From NCBI GenBank assembly GCA_945870225.1, contig CAMBRF010000002.1:112928-176927 (forward strand): a stretch of DNA of 64,000 nucleotides, written 5' to 3'. This DNA is from PVC group bacterium. Its GTDB lineage: Bacteria > Verrucomicrobiota > Kiritimatiellia > CAIKKV01 > CAITUY01. This document shows, piece after piece, positions 38,123-47,078 of the stretch. The translations under genes were made by a program, and so were the position numbers. Under the pieces are notes generated by a model. The model made no database searches. It was given only the letters and a program-made list of their open reading frames with translations, and was not told the DNA's origin. Each line of letters begins with the position of its first letter. Position 1 is the first letter of the stretch.

Positions 38123-38842
38123 TTACAACCGATCAAGGATTTCCTTGCGCTTCTGCTGGTACTCGGAATCGCTGATTAACTTCTCTTTTTTCAGCGCCTC
38201 CAGCTTGCGCAACTGCTCGGCCGGCTCCGAGGACGCCGCCGCCGGGGACTTTACGCCCGGAGCCGATGAAGGGGCAACAACTTCACGGGAAACGGGACCA
38301 CCGATCTTCCGGGCGGGTTCAGGCTGGGGGGCCCCCGGCTCAACCTTGAGCGCATCGCCCCGGGCAAGACGCTGCTGAACGGCTTCAAGAATATTCTCGT
38401 TCATCTTCCGGGCCAACCGCTGCCAGTCCAATGACGTCCCCGCCCCATCCTCCTTGGACAACACCGTGGCCCCGCGGGGATTGGTCAGTTCGTAATGAAT
38501 GTTCAGCGTGGCGGTCCCGGCCCCGAACCCGACAATGATCCGCGCCGCTTTGCTGCCCGAATTGTAACTCGCAATCTTGACTGACAGGAGATATTCGTCC
38601 TGATCCGCCTTGAACTCATCCGCTGACCGGAGAATACGGGCCCGGTAATCGCCCCGCTTCTCCAGGACTTTCTTGAGATCCCGCTCCATCCGGGTCGCCA
38701 TCTGCCGGTTCTCTCGATCCGTACTGCCAGGGTCCATCAGAATGGCAAACCGCTCACCGGCCGCCCCCACGGAGCCGACCCATCCCAGAAAAAGCCCGAC
38801 GCACAACCCGCCCAACATGTGCTTTCCATTGTTCATATCCAC
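38123..38842 (-). CDS. exported DUF4410-like protein with C-terminal SHOCT motif
   Basis: A 239-residue protein. An N-terminal signal (LGGLCVGLFLGWVGSVGAAG) is followed by a domain with the wording of DUF4410-type proteins: DEYLLSVKIASYNSGSKAAR, then GFGAGTATLNIHYELTNP. A Pro/Ala-rich linker (about 170-205) leads to a SHOCT-type helix pair at the end, LRKLEALKKEKLISDSEYQQ. SHOCT motifs are thought to mediate oligomerisation. The gene stops 12 bases before the heparinase-like gene, so they may be co-transcribed, though no functional tie is evident. Confidence 0.72.
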   Translation of the reverse strand: MDMNNGKHMLGGLCVGLFLGWVGSVGAAGERFAILMDPGSTDRENRQMATRMERDLKKVLEKRGDYRARILRSADEFKADQDEYLLSVKIASYNSGSKAARIIVGFGAGTATLNIHYELTNPRGATVLSKEDGAGTSLDWQRLARKMNENILEAVQQRLARGDALKVEPGAPQPEPARKIGGPVSREVVAPSSAPGVKSPAAASSEPAEQLRKLEALKKEKLISDSEYQQKRKEILDRL

Positions 38843-38943
38843 GCCTCCCTGATCGGATTCAATCCCGCCGCAAAGAACAGCCTGTATTTCTTCTGTATAG
38901 CGGGGCCGTGCCGGAAAATCAACCGGAACTGCTGATTATGCTT

Positions 38944-38973
38944 TTGACAACTTGACTCTGTAAAACGTAGATT
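38944..38973 (+). promoter_or_regulatory. possible sigma-70 promoter for ABC transporter operon
   Basis: In an AT-rich stretch between two divergent genes, TTGACA (38944-38949) stands 18 bases before TAGATT (38968-38973). It would transcribe the TPR-transporter operon starting at 39031. The -35 box is perfect, the -10 box matches four of six consensus bases. Confidence 0.5.
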
Positions 38974-39030
38974 AATTGGTCTGAATTACGGACCCTTCTC
39001 CAAGTATCTTCTTTTGTCAAACTTGACGTT

Positions 39031-39951
39031 ATGCTGAGCAGAACGCAAATCCGGCGAACACGATCGACCCTCCCTCTGGGGCGGGTTGCACTGCTGGTTA
39101 TGGCACTGGGTCTCGGCGGGGCGGGCGGCTGCCGGCAAAGTCATCGCGCCGAGACCGAAGATCGTGCGCAAGAAGGCTGGACCTGGTATCGCAGCGGGGA
39201 TTTTGGGCCTGCGGTCAAAGCCTTCGAAGCCGCCCTGGCCCGTGCCGGCACGAATACTGTCCGGCAACAACACGCCCTGTACGGCTTGGGCTGCACCTGG
39301 GCCTTGCGAAGGCCGGGCGAAGACCCGGACAAGGCGGCCGCCTATTTCCAGAAGGTCATCGTTGCCGATCCCAAAAGCGATCTCGCCGCCTGGAGTTCGC
39401 TGGCACGAGCACGCATGCAGACGCTGCCCGTTGCCGGGGAAGCCGTGGCGATCAAGAACCAGGTTCAGGCCTATCAGGCCGTCATCGACGCCTTTCCCGA
39501 TTCCCCCGCCGCCGAGGAAGCCTTCGTCTTTCAGCAGGCCGCACGCCTGGGCGACGCACGGGCAGGAGAGGAACAAGCGACCCTGGCCACCCTCGAGGCC
39601 TACATCAAGAATCATCCGCAAACACCCTGGCGCAGTTCGATCTTCCAGTTGATCGCCCATTGCTGTACGGCGCTGAACCGTCCAGAACAGCGGTTGGCGG
39701 CTATTCTGGAAGCGACCAAAGCCAGGGAGCTCCTCGCTTCGGCGGGCACCATCCCTGATCGAAGACTGATTTACTGGCAGGTGGCCACGCTGGCCGAGTT
39801 CGAGCTGGGCGATTTCGACCTGGCGCGGGAAAACTTCCGCAAGCTCATCGCCGAGTACCCGACGGATCAGCTTGTTTTTATCTCTAAGCAGGAATTGAAA
39901 CGAATGGATGCGCTGGAGGAGAAAATCAGAGGGAAGGTGACGACACCATGA
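39031..39951 (+). CDS. exported TPR protein preceding sugar ABC transporter
   Basis: A 306-residue protein. The first 35 residues form a long basic export signal (RSTLPLGRVALLVMALGLGG) ending in GAGGC, a weak lipobox, so it may be a lipoprotein. TPR-like repeats follow (RSGDFGPAVKAFEAALARAG, KAAAYFQKVIVADPKSDLAA, GDFDLARENFRKLIAEYPTD). Its stop overlaps the start of the solute-binding protein gene (ATGA), which couples their translation. A TPR lipoprotein in front of a sugar importer is unusual; it may organise the uptake complex or simply share its regulation. Confidence 0.78.
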   Translation: MLSRTQIRRTRSTLPLGRVALLVMALGLGGAGGCRQSHRAETEDRAQEGWTWYRSGDFGPAVKAFEAALARAGTNTVRQQHALYGLGCTWALRRPGEDPDKAAAYFQKVIVADPKSDLAAWSSLARARMQTLPVAGEAVAIKNQVQAYQAVIDAFPDSPAAEEAFVFQQAARLGDARAGEEQATLATLEAYIKNHPQTPWRSSIFQLIAHCCTALNRPEQRLAAILEATKARELLASAGTIPDRRLIYWQVATLAEFELGDFDLARENFRKLIAEYPTDQLVFISKQELKRMDALEEKIRGKVTTP

Positions 39952-41705
39952 GCGCCCTCCCTCCCAAGTCCGCCCCTCAGCCGGCCGCCCGAACGCCTTG
40001 GAGCACCAAAGCCTGGACCTCTTTAAAGACTTCCTTCCCCTTGCTGGTCATCGCCGGCGCCTTCCTCTGGTCGGTGGTCGTCATCACCACTTATCGTCGA
40101 CAGCAGTCCCCGCCCGGCACCACGGTTGAACTGCGGCTGGGCCATTGGCAGCTTGAAACGGGGGTTCGCGAAGCCTTCGACAAGCTGGCGGCGGAATACA
40201 CCAAACTGCACCCCGGGGTCCACATCATTCAGGACGCCGTTCCCGAGGGCGCATACGGTCAATGGATGGTGACCCAACTGATGGGCGGCACGGCCCCGGA
40301 TATCCTGGAAACAGGCAACGGCGTCCCCTACAACGTGCTTTTGGGCTTCTACAGCCGTTATTTCATCCCCCTGACCGCCTATGTCAAACAGCCTAATCCT
40401 TACAACCAGGGCACCGCCCTGTCCAACACCGTCTGGCGCAGCACCTTCAAGGATGCCATGCGCAGCGGCTATATTGAGGAACTTCAGGAGTATATGACGG
40501 TCCCCCTCTCCCAGTTCGGCGTCAGAATCTTCTACAACAAAACGCTGTTGAAGAAGCTCACGGGACTGAACGAAGCTCCCCGTAATTTCCAAGCCTTCAT
40601 TGCCGCCTGCGAGCGGATCAAGAGCTGCCAGGATGAAAAAGGGCGTCCCTATACGCCCATCGCGGCGTCGGGCTACCATATGTTTATGTGGGATGGCTTC
40701 TTGTCTGATCCCCTCACCTTTGGCGCGGTCCGGCGCCTCGACTTCAACCGGGATGGCGCGGTGGGGAATGATGAACTCTTCATCGGCTTCAAAACCGACC
40801 GGGTCAACGCCGATTTTCCGCCTTTCAAGGCTAAATTCCGCATGACGCGCGAATTGACGCAACAGTGCCAGCCCGGATTCACGGGTTTGGGCCGTGACGA
40901 GGCGGTATTCCTCTTCGCCCAGCAGCGGGCGGTTTTCATCAGCACGGGAACGTGGGATGCCGGCAGTCTTCTGGAACAGGCGAAGGGAAGTTTCGAGGTT
41001 GGGATCATGGCGTTCCCCTTCCCCGCCAAGGATGACCCGATGTTCGGGTCTGTCGCTGAAGGCCCAGCGTACGAACGCATGCAGTTTCAGGGATTCCCCT
41101 TCGCCATTACCCGCACCTCCAAGCATCCCGAGGTGGCTTTGGATTTCCTCATGTTCCTCAGCAGTCAGCGTAATAACGAGGAATTGAACCGGATCATCGG
41201 ATGGATTCCTTCCATTTCAGGGGCCAGCCTGCCCCCATTTCTTAAGGCGTTCGAACCCGTCCTGGAAGGCGTCTTCGGTGCCATGCCGATAACCCTGGGC
41301 GGCGAAACCATCATCAAATGGTCACAGGTCTATTCCTTGTTTCAAGTGGGCCAGATCGGCTATGAAGCGCTCATGGCCGAGTTTGTCCCGTTTTACCTCA
41401 ACAAGGGCGTTGTTGAATATGAGGAGATGCAGCGGAGCCGGCGGCGGGGCGTGGCGGGTGATGAGCAGTTCATGGCCGGAATGCGGTCGCAGGCCCTGCT
41501 TGCCCCGGACGCCGAATCCCTGGAAGAGTGGAACCGCTATCGCCGGCTAACCTCGGACCGGTTGCTGACCCGGGATCTTGGCCCTGTTCTGATGGAGAAG
41601 CAGTTGAACGCCGGACGAATGCCAAACGCGACGGCCCCTTATGATTTCAGTCCCGAGGTCATCGCCCGGGTTCAGGCCCGGCTGAAGGAAAAGGAGAGGC
41701 GTTAG
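39948..41705 (+). CDS. ABC transporter extracellular solute-binding protein, membrane-anchored
   Basis: A 585-residue periplasmic binding protein of the sugar (MalE/UgpB) class. Instead of a cleavable lipoprotein signal, a single N-terminal helix (about residues 27-46, FPLLVIAGAFLWSVVVITTY) seems to hold it in the membrane. The binding domain starts with ELRLGHWQLETGVREAFDKL and includes GTAPDILETGNGVPYN; the late part (QGFPFAITRTSKHPEVALDF) is typical of the family. It is about 150 residues longer than most, with an extra C-terminal region after residue 430. Substrate probably an oligosaccharide, judging from the surrounding glycan genes. Confidence 0.87.
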   Translation: MSALPPKSAPQPAARTPWSTKAWTSLKTSFPLLVIAGAFLWSVVVITTYRRQQSPPGTTVELRLGHWQLETGVREAFDKLAAEYTKLHPGVHIIQDAVPEGAYGQWMVTQLMGGTAPDILETGNGVPYNVLLGFYSRYFIPLTAYVKQPNPYNQGTALSNTVWRSTFKDAMRSGYIEELQEYMTVPLSQFGVRIFYNKTLLKKLTGLNEAPRNFQAFIAACERIKSCQDEKGRPYTPIAASGYHMFMWDGFLSDPLTFGAVRRLDFNRDGAVGNDELFIGFKTDRVNADFPPFKAKFRMTRELTQQCQPGFTGLGRDEAVFLFAQQRAVFISTGTWDAGSLLEQAKGSFEVGIMAFPFPAKDDPMFGSVAEGPAYERMQFQGFPFAITRTSKHPEVALDFLMFLSSQRNNEELNRIIGWIPSISGASLPPFLKAFEPVLEGVFGAMPITLGGETIIKWSQVYSLFQVGQIGYEALMAEFVPFYLNKGVVEYEEMQRSRRRGVAGDEQFMAGMRSQALLAPDAESLEEWNRYRRLTSDRLLTRDLGPVLMEKQLNAGRMPNATAPYDFSPEVIARVQARLKEKERR

Positions 41706-41707
41706 TC

Positions 41708-43618
41708 ATGGCCGGACGAGATATCAAATGGCGCGAGGTGAAACATCACTGGGAGATCTATCTCTTTGTTCTCCCGACGATTGTCCTCATCGGTCTGTTT
41801 ATCTACTATCCGGCCGCCAGCGGGGTCTTTCACAGCCTGTTCCGTTGGAACGGCGCGGACATCTCGGAATTCGTCGGGCTGCAGAACTACACTGACCTCC
41901 TGAAGTCCACCGAATTCTGGCTTTCGTTCAAGGTGGCCCTGTTGCTCGGTTTCTGGAATGTGGTCAAAATGATTCCCGCGCTGCTGGTCGCCGTCTGCAT
42001 CCATCGCTGCCGGAGCGTGAAAATGCAATTCCTTTACCGGACCCTGTTTGTCATCCCCATGGTGATTCCAGGCCTGGTGGTGGTGTTGATCTGGCGCTCG
42101 TTTTTCTTCGAGGCGACCTCGGGATATCTCAACAAATTCCTCTATTCGACCGGCTTATTCGACCTGCTGAGCCATCTTGATAAGTTTTTCAACTGGGGCG
42201 GCATTTTCGTGCAGGGACAGTCGCCCGCCTGGCTGGGCGACCCGCGCCTGATCCTGGTGGCCTGCGTAGTCTGGGGGTTCCCGTGGGTGGGTTCGTTCGC
42301 CGTGCTGACCCATCTGGCCAAGTTGCAGAGCATCGGTCGGGATGTGTACGAGGCCGCCGATATTGACGGGGTGAATTGGTGGACCAAGTTTACGCGGATT
42401 GAGATGCCCCTGATCATGGGCTCCATCTACCTGTTGCTGGTGTTCGTCGTCATCGACACCATCAAGGATGCCGGCATGGTGATGGCTCTGGCGGGCGTGT
42501 ACGGCGGACCCGGCGGGAAGGCGACCGTCCCCGCCCTGTTCATGTTCCGCAAGGCCTTCATCGAGCAGCAGATGGGATATGCCTGCGCCGTGGGAATCAT
42601 CCTGACGATCATCGTGATTACGCTGCAAAAAGGGCTGACGTGGCTCATGGACCCCGAGCGGAAGCCTCTCTTCCGGCGGCGTCATCCGGCGACAGCCGCC
42701 ATCCGGACAACCGGTGCGGAAGAACCGCTGGATACCGAGGATCGCGCCCGAAGCGCCAACGCCTGGCGCCTCCATCCGGCCTATCAGCGGCTTGGCCGCA
42801 TCGGCGGCCGGCTTTTGCGCATCAATAAGCACTTAACCATCTGGGCGGTACTGGCGTTCGCCTTCCTGCCCCTCTACCTGATGATCGTGGTCAGCTTCAA
42901 GACCAACCAACAGTTCTACGCCGCTCCCGCCATACTCACAACGCCCTTCCACCCCGGGAACTGGATCGAGGCCTGGCGTCTGGTCATTCCCACTGTCGCC
43001 AACAGCGTCTTCCTCTCCATCAGCGTGACGATATCGACCCTCTGCTTCGCCTTGTGCGCCGCGTATTTCTTTGCCCGCCAGAAAATGCCGCTCTCGAAAT
43101 TCCTATGGGACGCCATCCTCATCCTGATGATGATGCCCATGATCGCCAATCTGGTTCCCCTCTTCCGTCTGCTCGGGGATTTGAACCTGCTCAATACGCT
43201 GACGGCGCTGATTCTGGTGGGGGCGGCCTCGGGGCAGGTGTTCTCCATCTTTGTGCTGCGTAACTTCGTCGCGGAGATCCCGATCGATCTGTATGAGGCC
43301 GCCGAGATCGATGGAGCCAATCACTTCCAGCAGTTGAAGAACGTGGTGCTGCCTTTGTCCGGCCCGATCCTCGGCACGGTGGGCGTCATGCAGTTCGTGG
43401 CCGCCTGGAATGATTTCGTGCTGCCCTTGATCGTCATGCGGGATCACGCCCGACTGCCGGTGATGGTCCAGTTGCTGCGGATGGCCGGGGAGTACATCAA
43501 GCTCTGGGGGCCGCTGATGGCAGGCTATGCGATCGCCAGCATTCCCATTATCCTGCTGTTTATTTTCTCCATGAAGTTATTCGTTCGCGGACTCACCGAG
43601 GGCGCGGTGAAAGGTTAG
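41708..43618 (+). CDS. fused double ABC sugar permease (MalF-MalG type in one chain)
   Basis: A 636-residue protein that joins two permease subunits. The first half (about 1-325) has six helices and the EAA loop EAADIDGVNWWTKFTRIEMP; a charged linker (about 320-370) follows; the second half (about 375-636) begins LTIWAVLAFAFLPLYLMIVV and carries a second EAA loop, EAAEIDGANHFQQLKNVVLP. In most bacteria these are separate proteins. Both EAA loops, which dock on the ATPase, are intact, so the fusion should be functional. The gene begins two bases after the binding protein gene and is followed by the ATPase gene. Confidence 0.93.
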   Translation: MAGRDIKWREVKHHWEIYLFVLPTIVLIGLFIYYPAASGVFHSLFRWNGADISEFVGLQNYTDLLKSTEFWLSFKVALLLGFWNVVKMIPALLVAVCIHRCRSVKMQFLYRTLFVIPMVIPGLVVVLIWRSFFFEATSGYLNKFLYSTGLFDLLSHLDKFFNWGGIFVQGQSPAWLGDPRLILVACVVWGFPWVGSFAVLTHLAKLQSIGRDVYEAADIDGVNWWTKFTRIEMPLIMGSIYLLLVFVVIDTIKDAGMVMALAGVYGGPGGKATVPALFMFRKAFIEQQMGYACAVGIILTIIVITLQKGLTWLMDPERKPLFRRRHPATAAIRTTGAEEPLDTEDRARSANAWRLHPAYQRLGRIGGRLLRINKHLTIWAVLAFAFLPLYLMIVVSFKTNQQFYAAPAILTTPFHPGNWIEAWRLVIPTVANSVFLSISVTISTLCFALCAAYFFARQKMPLSKFLWDAILILMMMPMIANLVPLFRLLGDLNLLNTLTALILVGAASGQVFSIFVLRNFVAEIPIDLYEAAEIDGANHFQQLKNVVLPLSGPILGTVGVMQFVAAWNDFVLPLIVMRDHARLPVMVQLLRMAGEYIKLWGPLMAGYAIASIPIILLFIFSMKLFVRGLTEGAVKG

Positions 43619-43625
43619 GAGTATT

Positions 43626-44729
43626 ATGGCTAAAGTTACCCTGGAACACGTCAACAAGGTCTACCCGGGCAATGTCCTGGCGGTGGATGATTTCAATCTT
43701 GAAATCAAGGATGGCGAGTTCGTTGTGCTGGTGGGCCCCTCGGGTTGCGGTAAGTCGACCACGCTGCGCATGGTGGCCGGTTTGGAGGAAATCTCGGGCG
43801 GAACCATCCGCATCGGCGACCGGGTGATCAACGATGTCCCTCCCAAGGATCGTGATATCGCCATGGTCTTTCAGAACTACGCGCTGTATCCGCATATGTC
43901 GGTCTGGGAAAACATGGCCTTCGGCCTGAAACTGCGCCGCTTCTCAAAACGGGAGATCGACTCCCGCGTGCAGGAGGCCGCCCGCATCCTCGGCATCACC
44001 GATCTGCTGGACCGCCGCCCCAAGGCCCTGTCGGGTGGCCAACGCCAGCGGGTGGCCGTGGGGCGCGCGATTGTGCGCAAGCCCGCCGTATTCCTCTTTG
44101 ATGAGCCGCTCTCCAACCTGGACGCCAAGATGCGGGTGCAAATGCGGGTGGAAATCAGCCGCCTGCATAATCAACTGGGAACGACGATGATCTATGTGAC
44201 CCATGACCAGGTCGAGGCCATGACCATGGGACAGCGGATCGTCGTGATGAAAGACGGACTGGTGCAGCAGGTGGCCGACCCGCTCAGTTTGTACGATGGC
44301 CCCGCCAACCGTTTCGTGGCCGGTTTCATCGGAATGCCACCCATGAACATCTTTGAAGGTCACATTCGCTCCGCCCCGTCCGGCCTGATGTTCGAGGGCC
44401 CCGGCGGCCTGCAGATTCAGGTTCCGGAGAAAAACAAAACCGCCCTGGCGGCCTATCGCGACAAGCCGGTGACGTTGGGACTTCGCCCGGAGGACATCGG
44501 GTCCGCCGCCGCGGAATCATCCCCCTCCGCCCCCCGGATCCGGGCGGTGGTGGAAGTGATCGAGCCGATGGGCTCCGAATCCTACATCTACTTCCGCCTG
44601 GCCGATACCACGTTCATCAGCCGGGTGGATGCCCATCGGAAGTTCAAGCTCGGCGAAACGGCGGAACCGGCCGTCTTTATCAACAAAGCCCACTTCTTCG
44701 ATCCGTCCTCCGAAAATCGCATCGGCTAG
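43626..44729 (+). CDS. ABC transporter ATP-binding protein, MsmK/UgpC/MalK type
   Basis: A 367-residue ATPase. Walker A is GPSGCGKSTT, the Q-loop is VFQNYALYPHMSV, the signature is LSGGQRQRVAVGRAI, Walker B is AVFLFDEPLSNLDAKMR, and the switch histidine is in YVTHDQVEAM. The C-terminal third is the MalK-type regulatory OB domain (LGLRPEDIGSAA, then EVIEPMGSESYIYF). It energises the fused permease encoded just upstream. AGGAGT precedes the ATG. Such ATPases are often shared between several sugar importers. Confidence 0.95.
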   Translation: MAKVTLEHVNKVYPGNVLAVDDFNLEIKDGEFVVLVGPSGCGKSTTLRMVAGLEEISGGTIRIGDRVINDVPPKDRDIAMVFQNYALYPHMSVWENMAFGLKLRRFSKREIDSRVQEAARILGITDLLDRRPKALSGGQRQRVAVGRAIVRKPAVFLFDEPLSNLDAKMRVQMRVEISRLHNQLGTTMIYVTHDQVEAMTMGQRIVVMKDGLVQQVADPLSLYDGPANRFVAGFIGMPPMNIFEGHIRSAPSGLMFEGPGGLQIQVPEKNKTALAAYRDKPVTLGLRPEDIGSAAAESSPSAPRIRAVVEVIEPMGSESYIYFRLADTTFISRVDAHRKFKLGETAEPAVFINKAHFFDPSSENRIG

Positions 44730-44742
44730 TCAGCGGCCTTTA

Positions 44743-44751
44743 TGCTATAGT
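44743..44751 (+). promoter_or_regulatory. possible extended -10 promoter element
   Basis: TGCTATAGT fits an extended -10 (TGn followed by TATAGT at 44746-44751), 27 bases before the ATG of the glycine-zipper protein gene. No clear -35 box is seen, as is usual for extended -10 promoters. A GGGAGGGA ribosome-binding site lies between. Confidence 0.42.
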
Positions 44752-44778
44752 AGGGGCACAGAAGGACGGGAGGGACTC

Positions 44779-45351
44779 ATGAAACGGATGCTCCTCATAG
44801 GAATGCTTGGACTTTGCCTGCCGAACGGGGTGTTGGCGCTCCCGAATGGAAAAGTGGTGGGTGTCGTGGCGGGAACCGCCGCCGGCTTGATCGTGGCTAA
44901 TAACGTGCGGGGCGTAAACCCCTGGGTCGCGGCCCCGGCAGGGGCCCTGCTGGGCGGCTACATCGGCTCCCGCTATGAGCAACGGTCCAGATACGATGAC
45001 TACCGGGACAACCGGGATTACCGGGATTACGACCGCTCGGATCGGTACCGGCATGACAACGATTACCACCGCTCCGGCTATCGGGGGGACTATGACCGCT
45101 ACCCTTATCCTGGCCGGAGAACAACGGTCGTCTACGTGGAAAAACCGGCGCCGAAAAAGAAACCCGTCGCCCCCCTTCCCGCCGACCCTCAGCCCGGAGT
45201 CGACCTGATCAAGGTCTCGATCCTGAACTCCAACGGCATTCGAACCGATGTGCCCATCTTGCGGGTTAAAGGGAAATTTGTGGGGCCGCAGGGCGAGACC
45301 TACGAGACCCTTCCGACCGCCGGACAACTTGCCCCGCGGTACGGGCTGTAG
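44779..45351 (+). CDS. exported glycine-zipper protein with Arg/Asp/Tyr-rich linker
   Basis: A 190-residue protein. A signal peptide (MLLIGMLGLCLPNGVLA) precedes a glycine-zipper hydrophobic stretch (about residues 26-65, VVGVVAGTAAGLIVANNV and APAGALLGGYIGSR). Then comes a striking low-complexity segment of Tyr, Arg, Asp and His repeats (about 66-115), and a compact C-terminal domain (VDLIKVSILNSNGIRTDVPI). ATG at 44779 has a strong upstream GGGAGGGA. Such proteins are usually associated with the envelope; function unknown. Confidence 0.75.
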   Translation: MKRMLLIGMLGLCLPNGVLALPNGKVVGVVAGTAAGLIVANNVRGVNPWVAAPAGALLGGYIGSRYEQRSRYDDYRDNRDYRDYDRSDRYRHDNDYHRSGYRGDYDRYPYPGRRTTVVYVEKPAPKKKPVAPLPADPQPGVDLIKVSILNSNGIRTDVPILRVKGKFVGPQGETYETLPTAGQLAPRYGL

Positions 45352-45363
45352 GACAAGACCTCA

Positions 45364-45813
45364 CTAGCCCAACAGGGTCTGGACAATCTGGTTGACCAGC
45401 TTTCCGTCCGACCGGCCCTTGACCTGCGGCATCAAGGCCTGCATGACCTTTCCCATGTCCTTCTTGCCGGCCGCTCCGGTGTCGGCGATCGCCTTTCGGA
45501 CCAGCACCTCGATGGCTGCCGCATCAAGCTGCTGGGGCTGATACTTGCGGAACCATTCAATCTCACGCTGTTCCTTGTCCGCCAGATCGGCACGGGCGGC
45601 CGCCTGAAACTGCTCAAACGAATCCGTCCGCTGTTTGATCGCCTTGGCGACAATGACCGCCACCGCTTCGTCCGTCGGATCCTTCCCGGCGTTGGTCGTG
45701 GCGTCCTTGATCTGGGAATGCAACATGCGGAGCGCGGAGAGCATATCCGGATTCTGGGCCTTCATGGCCGCCTTGATGTCGGCCAACAAAGTATCAAGCA
45801 ATAGTGATGACAT
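45364..45813 (-). CDS. YqeY / GatB-tail family protein
   Basis: A 149-residue helical protein. I start at ATG 45813 because GGGAGAAAG lies ahead; an earlier in-frame start would add six residues. It has the family wording: LLADIKAAMKAQNPDMLSAL, IVAKAIKQRTDSFEQFQAAA and the ending MGKVMQALMPQVKGRSDGKL. It corresponds to the tail domain of GatB that contacts tRNA; free-standing YqeY proteins may affect tRNA-dependent amidation. Its gene follows ychF on the same strand. Confidence 0.92.
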   Translation of the reverse strand: MSSLLLDTLLADIKAAMKAQNPDMLSALRMLHSQIKDATTNAGKDPTDEAVAVIVAKAIKQRTDSFEQFQAAARADLADKEQREIEWFRKYQPQQLDAAAIEVLVRKAIADTGAAGKKDMGKVMQALMPQVKGRSDGKLVNQIVQTLLG

Positions 45814-45827
45814 GGTTCTTTCTCCCA

Positions 45828-46928
45828 TCAAACGTTGAACAGGAATTCGATCACATCCCCGTCCTGGACTTCGTATTCCTTGCCTTCAATCCGCAACAAC
45901 CCCTTGGCCCGGCAGGCGGCCTCGCCGCCCTGCGCCACGAAATCGCCGTACGACATCACCTGAGCCCGGATGAACCCGCGCTCAAAATCGGTATGGATCA
46001 CCCCGGCGGCCTGCGGGGCCTTCCAACCGCGATGAATAGTCCAGGCGCGCACTTCCTTCGGCCCGGCGGTGAGAAAACTGATCAGCCCCAGGGTGTGATA
46101 CCCCTTGTGCACAATCTGATCCAGGCCGCTTTCGCTGACGCCGTATTCCTTGAGGAACGTGTCGCGCTCGGCATCGGTCATGCCGTTGAGATCCTCTTCC
46201 ATCTTGGCGCAGATCTTGACCGTTTCGCAGCCCCGCTTCGTCGCATGGTCCCGGACCTGGCGCACATAATCATTGTCCGCCGCCAGCCCGGCCTCGTCGA
46301 CATTGCAACAGTAGATCATCTTCTTGTCGGTCAGGAACTGGCATTCCTTGAACAGCAAAACCGCCGCATCGGAGGTCTGGTCGTCGAATTCCACCGCCAT
46401 CTTGCCCTGCCCAAGATGCGCCAGCAAACGCTGCGCCAGGTCCAACTGCGTCTGCAGGGCCTTGTCGCCCCGGATCTGCTTGCCAAGCCGGGCAACACGC
46501 GTCTCGATCATCTGGTAGTCCGCCAGGATCAGTTCGGTCTCGATCACCCCCACGTCGCGCAGGGGATCGATGGAGCCATCCACATGCACCACGTTTTCCT
46601 CGTCGAAACAGCGAACCACCTGCAGAAGCGCCTGGGTCTCGCGGATGTTCATCAGGAACTTATTGCCCAGCCCCTCGCCCTGACTGGCCCCCTTGACGAG
46701 TCCGGCAATATCCACAAAGTCCACCGTGGCATAGACCGTCTTCTGCGGCTTGGCCATTTCAGCCAGCTTGTCCACACGCGGATCAGGAACCGGCACCACC
46801 GCCTTGTTCGGTTCAATGGTGCAGAAAGGATAGTTCGCGCTTTCCGCGTTTTGCGCACGCGTCAAGGCGTTGAAGATAGTCGACTTCCCCACGTTGGGAA
46901 GCCCCACGATGCCAATGCTAAGACCCAT
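45828..46928 (-). CDS. ychF: ribosome-binding ATPase/GTPase YchF
   Basis: A 366-residue Obg-type P-loop protein of standard length. G1 is [19 protein letters not shown]3 is [20 protein letters not shown], and the G4 position reads NVDE, the non-canonical motif that makes YchF prefer ATP. A helical hairpin insertion follows, and the C-terminal TGS domain ends in [16 protein letters not shown]. YchF binds the ribosome and takes part in stress responses. yqeY follows 14 bases downstream. Assignment is firm. Confidence 0.97.
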   Translation of the reverse strand: MGLSIGIVGLPNVGKSTIFNALTRAQNAESANYPFCTIEPNKAVVPVPDPRVDKLAEMAKPQKTVYATVDFVDIAGLVKGASQGEGLGNKFLMNIRETQALLQVVRCFDEENVVHVDGSIDPLRDVGVIETELILADYQMIETRVARLGKQIRGDKALQTQLDLAQRLLAHLGQGKMAVEFDDQTSDAAVLLFKECQFLTDKKMIYCCNVDEAGLAADNDYVRQVRDHATKRGCETVKICAKMEEDLNGMTDAERDTFLKEYGVSESGLDQIVHKGYHTLGLISFLTAGPKEVRAWTIHRGWKAPQAAGVIHTDFERGFIRAQVMSYGDFVAQGGEAACRAKGLLRIEGKEYEVQDGDVIEFLFNV

Positions 46929-47078
46929 AATCCCCTTCCATTCGGAATCTGCCGTTCAATGTCCTGTCTCTTTTACTCCCAATCCTCTGACTGTCAACAG
47001 GATAGGGATAAACATTGCCAGCTTGTACCCACCTGCCGTTGGCCTTATGATTGCCGGATCCTTAAGGGAGGCGCTCAT

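Noticed and set aside
45804..47078. In-frame upstream extension of the cysteine hydrolase gene
   Set aside because: It is antisense to ychF; the real start at 47079 has a strong ribosome-binding site and the family's normal N-terminus.
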